This document shows, piece after piece, positions 48,901 through 58,037 of a DNA stretch of 64,000 bases. Source of the stretch: Hyalella azteca (lineage: Eukaryota; Arthropoda; Malacostraca; Amphipoda; Hyalellidae); NCBI RefSeq assembly GCF_000764305.2, contig NW_025944285.1, positions 1 to 64,000 on the forward strand, in the 5' to 3' direction. The notes under the pieces are model-generated. The model was not told the DNA's origin. It did no database searches and saw nothing but the letters and a program-made list of their open reading frames with translations. The position numbers were made by a program, and so were the translations under genes. Each line of letters starts with the position of its first letter. The first letter of the stretch is position 1.

Positions 48901-50102
48901 TTGACAAGTTATGGACGAGGGCCGTTGACTTCTTAATTTTGAGATCTAATCCCACTTGTCCGCGTTTGTTTTTCTGTACCGTACAGCCCAGGAGTGTTTT
49001 GGCCATAGGTTTCACCGGATGCATTTTTTGAGCGTATTTATTGGTCCTGTTGATTTTCATACATTGTTTGGTCTTTGCTCCTTCGATTAAAATCGGGTTA
49101 ACTTTGGTATGTACCAACTGAAGAATCGGACTAGACGGAAGTCCACTAAATCTGGTCGTTTTGACCTCTCTGTGCATTTGTTTGAACAGCATTAACTTCA
49201 GATGTGGGAACCCTCCCTTATGACAAACGGTCATCAGTGGCGTAATCAATAGGTCTATTTTGCAGAGTAGCCGTTTAAACTTCAGGTATTCGTGCTTTCT
49301 GGACATGACGCCTCTAACGAGGTTCCTTGTTTCTGAGGAAGAGTGCATGGTCATTTCTTCTGTGTTTTTTCTTAGCGCCTCGTCTCGTTTATGCCATCAT
49401 CGCGTTTGGTTTAGTCGGCTGTAATGAGGGCGGTTGGAACTCATAGGAGCAGGACTTTCGATCATGATGGTTTCGTTGCATAGAATGCGGCAACGGTAAC
49501 TTCTCGCGCACTCCGCGGATGTCAAGCTCTCTTTGATTGCTATGAACTCCACTTTGAATCGTTGCGTAGTTGTTATTCACCGAGATGTTACCTGAGATGT
49601 GACTTTATAGATCATCTGATGATCTCTCTTGCGGCTCTATCGCCTTCTCCTGTAAAGTCTCTTGCAAACCTTGACATGTTTCATGTAACAATTTTAATAA
49701 CACCATTTTTTTCTCAACATCCATATTTCCAGTTGAAAGATAATCCTCAATCTATTATAGATCTCTCAGGTCGTTTCTTGTTCTATTAAACCCATCAATG
49801 TGAGTTTAAAAAGGCAGGCTTTACGAACGTTCCTCTTCATGGGGGAGTACGCCCTCGTTCAGCAGGTGATGGTCTTCGATATTTGCACGGGTTTCGTCTT
49901 TTGCCTTGAGTTACTTCGCACATAATGACTTAATGAAGGCCAATTTTTCTTAAATCTGGTCTCTAGGATAGGTTGCATTATTATCATTGCAGTTCAATGC
50001 TGATGGTGTCAATGGACCTTGTCGAGCAGCTGGCCGAATATTATCTTCGAATCGGCGGAGATTTCCGATGGGCGCATTTGCGGAGAAAGTTTCACTCATC
50101 AT
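45915..50102 (-). CDS. 1,395-codon open frame with 71 in-frame TAA/TAG and no TGA (TAR-recoded gene)
   Basis: From ATG at 50,102 to TGA at 45,915 I checked every codon of this frame: TAA occurs 47 times, TAG 24 times, TGA never before the end. Another TGA follows in frame at 45,882. Reading TAA/TAG as Gln gives about 153 Gln (11%), roughly 82 of them CAA/CAG. The protein starts MMSETFSANAPIGNLRRFED and has a charged helical stretch around residues 115-155 (KKMVLLKLLHETCQGLQETL). A long disordered Q/S/T/N-rich middle follows. The C-terminal ~160 residues are Cys-containing (CLRSCCWAAGQ, NGDCCSGQ) and carry an IQ-like VAAIRRGFLARLR near the end. I recognise no family. Recoded TAR could alternatively be Glu or Tyr, as in some ciliates. 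An earlier in-frame start is possible, since the frame is open up to the TGA at 50,442. Under the standard code this region would be called non-coding. Confidence 0.8.
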
Positions 50103-52225
50103 GGCATTCGAGAGGGGTAAATAATTCCTAGTACTTTCCTTGGCCCGAATAAAATTTATTATCCGAGATTTTAGTTCAAAACATGAGGCGCTGAACTCTG
50201 GTTATGTCTCGTGCTAGAGTATCTGGTATACAGAACAGCAGAAAAAGAAATAATCTTCCATTTGACTTGTCAATAAAAACTTGTGAAATGCACTTCTGTT
50301 CCGATTATTCAAGTGTTGTCTAATGCCTGACTGTATCCATGATTTCTCAGGCCTGACTATATCCATGATACGCGTTCTAGGGAATTGAATTCTTTGAGAC
50401 TTTGCAACTATATTTGAGATTTAGTAGCTGTTTATTTTCTTTCACCTTAGGAAACCAAAATTATTATGCATGACATTATGAGTTTATTATTATATCATGC
50501 AACCGTTTTATTTCATTCCTGCTCGAAACTATTTCGTGTATCTTGAGTAGCCGCCAATTAGCAATGACGGTTATTCAGCGGCTATTATCAATTTAATCAT
50601 ATTACGATTGAAAATAAATTGAGATATTTAATTCATGTTCTTCTTCCCTGATAATTTTCGCATTATGCATCCCGAATGCCGGCTGGTGATAGGCATCGGT
50701 GTTCAATTGTTCAGCGAACATTCTTAGTTTTTCGATTAAGAAGGAACGTAACTCGTATTTTATCCGTGTTCTGGCGATTTAGGATATTTAGATTGATGAA
50801 ATTTTTAGTCATGTTACAAAAACGGAACAAAATAATACAACGTAATGCAAGTCATTAACCTGAAATACAAATGAATATGATATATCATGCGATGCAGCTC
50901 ACCAATCGTTTCCCATTTTTTAAACTTGACCATCCCCGAATATGATAAAATCATCGTGCTATAATTTTGGGCTCTATGATATTTTCGGCTAATTCTTTCA
51001 TTGTACGCATTTACGTTGCTTTCATTTTATCTTCCAAGCATTTAATGATGATGGTTCCTACGAAATATTTTAAAACTTCGAATTCATTCATTGATTTTCT
51101 ACAGCGATTACCTACTTTATGCACGTGCTTCACTTTAATCATGTGAATCAATAATGAATGCAAGTGTATTGCCTTCATTGATTCTTCCAACGCAGTAGCA
51201 GTCGTTCAACCCTAAAATTCTATTCGAATCATTTTTAGCAAACCGAACTTTAAAAATTTGAGACTATAAGAATTGCAGATGGTAATATTTCACTATCAGT
51301 TATCCTCAAATCCCATTTAATTCAACAAAATCTATCACCAATAATTATTCAAATGAAATTGCCAAAAAAATAAAAACCAACTGAAAAAATAAAACTTAAA
51401 CTTCATATACTAAAAGGTCTTCTAGTAAGCGAATCCTCCTGTATAATGTATAGTTCTTAAAAAACGAGGAATGAAATATTTAAATTATTTATTTACTACC
51501 AAACAGCTTCCTCGGCCAGACGTGATGAAAAACGCGATCTATATAATTAGTTATCGACTGCATTAATTGTATGGAAGGATTTTAACTACGTCTAAAAGAA
51601 GCGTCCATATTTTTACGCAAAGAATATATAATTATCATATATATTTTAAAATAAGCGAATATTTCAAAAACTTTACGTGATGGGTAAAAAATGCAAATCC
51701 AATTTTGTAATCAGTAGCAAAAATGCTTTCACACCACACAAAACGATCCCACAATCATTTCTCTATTGGTCAATGTTATAATATATATAATATGATAGGC
51801 TGAATATAGCTAGAAAAATACATTTATTAGTTTGCGTTGTAAAATAAAAGTTAAATTGTCAATGAGTTCTGTTCATCAACTGGTTTTTGTTCATTCTATA
51901 TTTGTACAAAAAATTTTCACATTTATGGAAAAAAGGCGCTATTGTGCTCGCCATGTCCGTCCGTCCGTCCGTCTGTCTGTCAGTCCGTCTGTGACTTCAC
52001 GTTTTCGTCGACGAGAAAATGCGCTCCCTGTCACTCACTGCAGTGAGTACAGAGTTATATTTTTTAGGTGCAGTGACACTCGTGGGTAAACTAATCGAAA
52101 CAATTTGGACTTGTCTTGTGCGAACTTGACAGCTAACATTGAAGGTATAGTATAATAATTCAGAAAGCTCCAATTATTGCTATTTCTTTGTCTTCTTCGA
52201 CATTGAACAACCATTGCAGTCAGCC
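50103..52225. other. AT-rich non-coding sequence upstream of the recoded ORF
   Basis: The first ~340 bp (to 50,441) stay free of TGA in the recoded frame but lack its Q/S/T-rich character, so I treat them as 5' flank. No telomere repeat, transposon end or target duplication was seen at the boundary. A GTCC/GTCT simple repeat lies at 51,955-51,992. Confidence 0.45.
51955..51992. repeat. (GTCC)n/(GTCT)n microsatellite
   Basis: GTCCGTCCGTCCGTCCGTCT and then GTCTGTCAGTCC is a tetranucleotide run. Confidence 0.9.
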
Positions 52226-52647
52226 AGTATCGAACAGTGAAAATTCCATTAAAAGAGCTGTATAATTTCTTGCAGTTTAAATTACGACAACATCCTACTA
52301 AAGCGACGTTTAGTGCCATATTATTTTGTTTCCAGTATGGCTGAAAATATTTGTAGAGCCTCTTTCCGTAGGTACCATTCAAAACTTATTCTACAGCATA
52401 ATAATTGTTCTTTTCGAAGAAGCAAGGTCCAGTAATGCTGGACAGCCTTTACCGGTTGCCGATCCGTAAACTGTTACTCTTTCCCTGTGTTGAGGTCATT
52501 CACGAATTGGCCTAATGCTTAATATTAAATAGTAATGCATATTAGGCCTATTTACATCTTCATTAATATAGAAGCAGGCCACGTAACACAGCAAAACTTA
52601 TTGACATATTAGTTGTTGAACGAATCTATCGAATTTAGAAGGTCATA
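52226..52647. repeat. Left part of the outer copy of a 1.14-kb duplicated block
   Basis: Starts AGTATCGAACAGTGAAAATT and matches 52,805-53,221 closely throughout, then is interrupted after the TA at 52,646-47 by the inserted element. The remainder of this copy resumes at 54,135. Confidence 0.92.
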
Positions 52648-54132
52648 CAGGGTGCGGCGTGGGAACTTACTCTTTTAAAAAAATCACAAAGTAAAAAGTA
52701 TTAAAGATAGCGTTTTAATTCTTTCTTTTTTACAAAGAGCTACATTTAAAGTTTCGTTGGGTTTACTTACAAGTTTAATTCTTGAATATTACATCTTGTA
52801 GGTAAGTATCGAACAGTGAAAATTCCACTAAAACAGCTGTATAATTTCTTGCTGTTTAAACTGTGACAGCATCCTACTGAAACGACAATTAGTGCCATAT
52901 TTTTTGTTTCAAGTATGGCTGAAAATGTTTGCAGAGCCTGTTTACGTACCACTCAGAACTTATTGTATAGCATAATAATAGTCCTTCTCGAAGAAGCAAG
53001 GTCCAGTAATGCTGGACAACCTTTACTGGTTGTCGATCCGTAAACTGTTACTCTTTCCCTGTGTTGAGGTCTTTCCCTAATTGGCCTAATGCTTAGCATT
53101 AACTTAGTAAAGCATAAAAGGCCTATTTACATCTCCATTAATATAGAAGTAGGCTCGAAACACTGCAAAACTTATTGACATGTTAGTTGTTGAACGAATC
53201 TATCGAATTTAGAAGGCCATACAAGAATTTTATGTGTGTTGATATAATTCCAAGACGACTACGTCATTAAAGCTTATTTCCACACCTTCAATCTGGTACC
53301 CGCTTATTTCTACGCCACTTCAAAGATGAGTTACGTCTCTGTCCAACGCTGATCCTTGCAAGATATTTGAGAAACAGCTCTGAAATGGCACAATCGAACC
53401 AAAAGCAAGCACTCTCCAATATGTTCCAGCAAAATAAATTCATTAGAGATTAATTTTGTATGGTTTTGCTATCTACACGTCCGTTCTTAGCTCTAGCAGC
53501 GAATTTCAATTTCTGAATCCGGATAACGATCACTGACGCGAGATCTCACACCACAGTTGTCAGCTTAGATGTTTTGGATCAGGGAAACACTTACCGCTTC
53601 ACAAAACCTTAATATTTCATTTACTGGATAAAACCCCTTAGTAAACTATTCATAATTCAATCAAACGCTTATTAACACCGCGTTTCTGTTGCAAAATCGC
53701 TAAAACAATATTAAATTAAGTAAACGAGCAGAAGGAATTAAGTAAAGAAGTAAACGACATCAAATTAAAAGGTTCTTAGATCTAATGCATTAGGAGTACG
53801 ATTTATTTCTAAAATTATGCCAAATTTCAATGAAATAGCGTTTAATCCGAACATCATGTTCGCACAGGGGTTATATATACTTTCTTGTCACGATAATTCA
53901 ACTACTCTATTATCAATTTTCCAACCACAGATCGTTAAAACTTAAACTAGAAAAGTACACAGAGACTGCGAACGCGCGCTCCTCTCTCGACCACTGCATG
54001 GTCGCAACTGAACTGAGTGGACGAAAAACTTCATAGCCCGCGCACCATATTGCGCATGGCGCCACCTTCCTAGGACTAATGGCCGCCACGTGGCGCGCAA
54101 TTCAAATAAGTAAGTTCCCGCGCCGCACCCTG
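52648..54132. mobile_element. 1,485-bp TA-flanked element with ~32-bp inverted ends, carrying a copy of its own target block
   Basis: The left end CAGGGTGCGGCGTGGGAACT.. and the inverse right end CAGGGTGCGGCGCGGGAACT.. match over about 32 bp. TA flanks both ends (52,646-47 and 54,133-34). Unique element sequence is only ~157 bp on the left and ~190 bp on the right, so the original element was a ~350-bp MITE-like unit of Tc1/mariner type. The interior 1,138 bp is a second copy of the block into which the element is inserted. No transposase is present. Confidence 0.92.
52805..53942. repeat. Inner copy of the 1.14-kb duplicated block
   Basis: Begins AGTATCGAACAGTG and ends ..CAGATCGTTAAAACT, flanked on both sides by TA (52,803-04 and 53,943-44), suggesting it entered the element at a TA target. 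It is continuous at 53,220-53,221 (..GGCCATACAAGAAT), which is exactly where the outer copy is split. Both copies are about 1,137 bp. No convincing terminal inverted repeats or coding frame were found, so the nature of the block is unknown. Confidence 0.9.
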
Positions 54133-54134
54133 TA

Positions 54135-54848
54135 CAAGAATTGTATGTATGTTCATACAATTCCAAGACGACTACGTCATTAAAGCTCCACTACGTCCCT
54201 ATCTTCAAAGATAGGGTTACCTCTCTGTTCAACGCTGTTCCTTTCAGGATATTTGAGAAACAGCTCTGAAATGGTGCAATCGAACAAAAAGCAAGCACTC
54301 TTCAATATGTCCCAGCAAAATAAATTCATTTGAGACTCATTTTTCATGGTTTTGCTATCTACACGTCCGTTCTTAGCTCTAGCTACGGATTTAAATTTCT
54401 GAATCTAGATAACGATCACTGATGCGAGATCTCACACCACAGTTGTCAGCTTAGATGTTTTGGACTAGGGAAATACTTGCCGTTTCACAATACCTTAATA
54501 TTTCATGTGCTGGATAAAACCCATTAGTAAACTATTCATCATTCAATCGAACGCTTATTAACACCGCCTTTCTATTGCAAAATCGCAAAACAATATTATA
54601 TGAGGTAAACGAGCAGAAAGAATGAACTAAAGAAGTAAACGGCATAAAATTTAATGGTTCTTAGATCTAATGCATTAGGAGTACGATTTATTGTTACGCG
54701 AGTACGATTTATTTCTAAAATTATGCCAAATTTCAATGAAATAGCGTTTAATCCGAACATCATGTTCGCACAGGGGTTAACTATACTTTCTTGTCACGAT
54801 AATTCAACTACTCTATTATCAATTTTCCAACCACAGATCGTTAAAACT
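54135..54848. repeat. Right part of the outer copy of the 1.14-kb duplicated block
   Basis: Resumes with CAAGAATTGTATG after the TA duplication and matches 53,222-53,942. It contains a small extra duplication of GAGTACGATTTATT near 54,680-54,715 that the inner copy lacks. Confidence 0.92.
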
Positions 54849-56714
54849 CAGATATTGTAATTATCGAATCTTATATCTTCATGTGCATGATTCACGATGT
54901 CACTACACCTCTGACACCGTCAACCTTCGACCTGAAGTGACAGCACCATCAGGCACTAGAACTCGGTAAGTGTTGGCCATTGTCCTCTAATGAGATTTTT
55001 TTTCCTACAAGCATGGATCAAAAGCGAATCAGTCAGCCTAATGAATATAGCGTTCGGGGGCATTCAGCAATCTTTAATGAAGACTAATTTATGACCTTCA
55101 ATCAGCTGTATCGATCATGAACTTGAAAGTTGTACCTGCAACACCGACCACTATATATGCTACATATATTCAGTTTTGTGCTGGAGTCCGTTGGCAAGTT
55201 CATGGGTGAGTTCGAAGTGTCGATTCGGACAAACGGTCGCTTGTTTCAACCAAGCGTGCCTAGCATGTCTGACAAGAAAGCCGAAAAAATATTTTTACAA
55301 GGATTTTCATTGTCTTGCGAGAATGATGTTGCAGAAGAATGCACCGGTTTAAGGGAATTGCGAAAAATACCATGATATGGATAGGTAAGCGCGTAGATAT
55401 TAAAAAAGGCAGGTATTCAATGAATGAATACGGCCACAACATTAATTAGTACACAACACAATTCACTTTCACTCAACAATTTATATGAGCTAGGTTCATT
55501 CACGAATGAAGGGAAGCAAAAATTAATTGGTGGCAAGAATTCGTTACTGATAGACAAGAATTTATTCAAACGAATTGTTAAATTTCATAACGAAAAACTA
55601 ACTATTGCCGTAATAACCATCAAAACTATTCAAAGATGCTTGTCGAAAACTAAATTTTTTTGGACAAAATTTCACCAATTATACCAATGGTTTCAAACTT
55701 TCAATATGTGATTGCTTTCGCTGTTCCGAGCATTCGATTCTATCGCTGTAAGGGTCGAGAAACCATTTTCGCATGAAGTGGTTTAAAATGAATAGGAACC
55801 TACGGCGCGAATTCGTTAAACGCAATTAAATCTGCAGAACTGCTTTGTGCCGGATCTCATTTCAGTTGTGATGTTGTTAGGCCCAATGCTCAAGGTAAAA
55901 TCATTACAGAAAATTTCAAGACTTCAAAAGACCAGCCAATCGTCGAAAACCGAGAGCAACAGCAAGAAACGGTGTTCTGTATCGAATCGTTTGATGGCGT
56001 TATACAGTAAATGCTATCGAGTTAATTTTAAGTGCCGCAGTAGTCAAAAGCCTCAAAGAGTAAAGAGTCTTTGCTCTTCTTGTGCCTAATTCTAGGTACC
56101 AACATTTTCTTTTCAGAAACCATTTCTTTGACGCATTCCTCGCTTTTGCGCCCCTTAAGTACACGTCGTTCATCAAACTGCCGTTGACCAAAAAAAAACT
56201 TGTTCTCACTACAGGACGAGACGAAAGAGACAAGGGTCAAATGGGGTATGGTATGACCCATATAACAAGGGTATGGTCAAATATTGCCGTATCTGGCTCG
56301 CGAGCCCACTCTCCTGCTCTAGAGTCTAGAACTCTAGACAACTGAATTGTGCCCTGCATTCAATTTTGCTCCTGTGCTAATCAACTCGAATTCGCAATAG
56401 CCGAACTGGTCAAGCAAGCGGCTCGTCCGTCTCTTGTGTTGATGCCTACCTCAACGAATAACTGATAAGTTTGTCCAACAACATAATGCTGATTCGCTAA
56501 CTGATTTAATCTTGGGTCGTTGCGTTCAATAAGATCGACGCAAATCGTCAATTTTACCTAGAGTCGTGATTGTGAGCATCAACGATCAGCACATCATTCT
56601 ATTTACGGAAATACATAAAAAAACATCAAGGACTCAAAGCGTTTACTAACCAAACAAATAGCAAAAAACAAACTTCCTGTTCTAAACGTCAACTCAAGCT
56701 CAAACAAGTACAAG
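54849..56714. other. AT-rich non-coding sequence
   Basis: Short antisense-overlapping frames around 56.0-56.35 kb have no gene support. Nothing else recognised. Confidence 0.45.
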
Positions 56715-56900
56715 CAAACGAATATAGCAAATGAGGCCTTAGACTAACCTCGGATGATATGCAACTTGAGTTGCAAAGCGCCAAAAAACTTGGGTCCAAA
56801 TGTAATTCAAACGAATATAGCAAATGAGGCCTTAGACTAACCTCGGATGATATGCAACTTGAGTTGCAAAACGCCAAAAAAATTAGGTCCAAATTTAATT
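56715..56900. repeat. 93-bp tandem duplication plus degenerate third copy
   Basis: CAAACGAATATAGCAAATGA recurs at 56,715 and 56,808 with the following GGCCTTAGACTAACCTCGGA segment. A decayed third copy (AACTAACCTCGGATG) follows at about 56,965. Confidence 0.9.
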
Positions 56901-57714
56901 CAAACACGTTATTTGAAGTTCCTTATGTGAATAAACTTAGAAATCAAAAACAGCCGAGGCTCTCAACTAACCTCGGATGTGTAACTCTGTTGCAAAACGA
57001 AGAACAAAATGAAAAAATTCAGCTCACTGTGGGGAAAAAGCTCGAACAAGTTTATAAGTACCGAACAAGTATAAACGTATGATTTTGAAGCAAGTGGAGC
57101 TTAAACTTTGTCGAATGAAATTCAGCTCGGTTGCAAAAAAAAAAAACTAAAAAAATGCCCAATATTCCTACCGGATAAAGAAAGAAAATAAGGCGTCAGA
57201 TTTCCTATTAAAGAAAAATCTACTTCTCATCGCATTGAGCTCCGTGAGCAAAAATTAAAGCAGTAGTTAATCAACAGTTATAATAAACAAAGAAATTAGG
57301 ATATCCCAGCCAAAAACTGGCACGGAACACGGGACAAGCAGATTAAATTCTCCTCCACCTTCTTGTGATCATGAGCGACGATGGTTATACTTGAAGACTG
57401 CTCTCAGAAAGTCGTTTCGGCAACTTAGATGAACCTGAAAACGAGTAAAAAAAATTAACTTCCTAAGATGTTAGTGTTCAAAATCACGTTGAAAGAAACA
57501 TTTGCTCAATTCAACATACGAGCAAATGTAGAAATTAATTTGCAAGAGTCATGGCAGTGATATATGTAGTCGAGTCAGTACGAATCACAGCGGTCGTAGT
57601 TCTTACCAAGAAATTTTCCTACTCCGATTTGACGGAGAAAGGAATATCAATAAGAAATCACCACTGATACCGACTGAAAAACTTTGGAAACGAGTAGGCG
57701 CAATCTCGGAAACA
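56901..57714. other. Non-coding sequence downstream of piwi
   Basis: Probably intergenic or distal 3' region of the minus-strand piwi gene. I saw no clear AATAAA on the minus strand near the stop codon. Confidence 0.45.
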
Positions 57715-57978
57715 GGACATTTGCTCACCAAAGCTTGTCAGCAACCCTTGGTGAAGGCTGGCTGTGGGTGCCTGTGTTCGAGGACATCATAACGATAGTA
57801 ACGTGTAAAATGAATGGACATTTGCTCACCAAAGCTTGTCAGCAACCCTGCGTGAAGGCTGGCTGTGGGTGCCTGTGTTCGAGGACATCATAACGATAGT
57901 AACGTGTACAATGACTGGACATTTGCTCACCAAAGCTTGTCAGCAACCCGGGGTGAAGGCTGGCTGTGGGTGCCTGTA
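57715..57978 (-). repeat. 101-bp tandem repeat containing the piwi C-terminal codons, about 2.6 copies
   Basis: GGACATTTGCTCACCAAAGC starts units at 57,715, 57,816 and 57,917. The unit nearest the gene contains the piwi stop codon and the last 17 codons (through ..GVADKLW-type sequence). The two further units repeat that coding tail with small changes, together with about 50 bp of 3' flank (CGAGGACATCATAACGATAG). The array was therefore created by duplicating the end of the gene. Confidence 0.93.
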
Positions 57979-58037
57979 CCCGTCATGTAGGCGAGCTTGT
58001 GGGCGTAGAGACACGGCGCAGGAACGCGCACCGTCCC
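57927..58037 (-). CDS. piwi: piwi last exon (catalytic His, stop TGA)
   Basis: 36 codons plus TGA, acceptor GATTGCAG in phase 0. It encodes [20 protein letters not shown], with the fourth slicer residue His in YAHKLA, then [14 protein letters not shown] and stop. The last 17 codons lie within the 101-bp tandem array. The end is about two residues shorter than usual and lacks the common hydrophobic terminal tripeptide. Confidence 0.95.
   Translation of the reverse strand, partial: GTVRVPAPCLYAHKLAYMTGTGTHSQPSPRVADKLW

Noticed and set aside
48782..49354. 190-codon standard-code ORF on the minus strand
   Set aside because: It is a frame shadow of the recoded ORF at 45,915-50,102: Lys/Arg/Leu-heavy, without motif, and its stop-depletion follows from the overlapping frame.
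45700..50500. Ciliate macronuclear chromosome captured whole
   Set aside because: No ciliate telomere repeats (CCCCAAAA or CCCCAA type) were seen at either edge. Assembly chimerism by another route remains possible.
52035..52382. 115-codon minus-strand ORF and its relative at 52,767-52,952
   Set aside because: Both lie largely in the duplicated 1.14-kb block and extend into unrelated flank; no family motif was seen.
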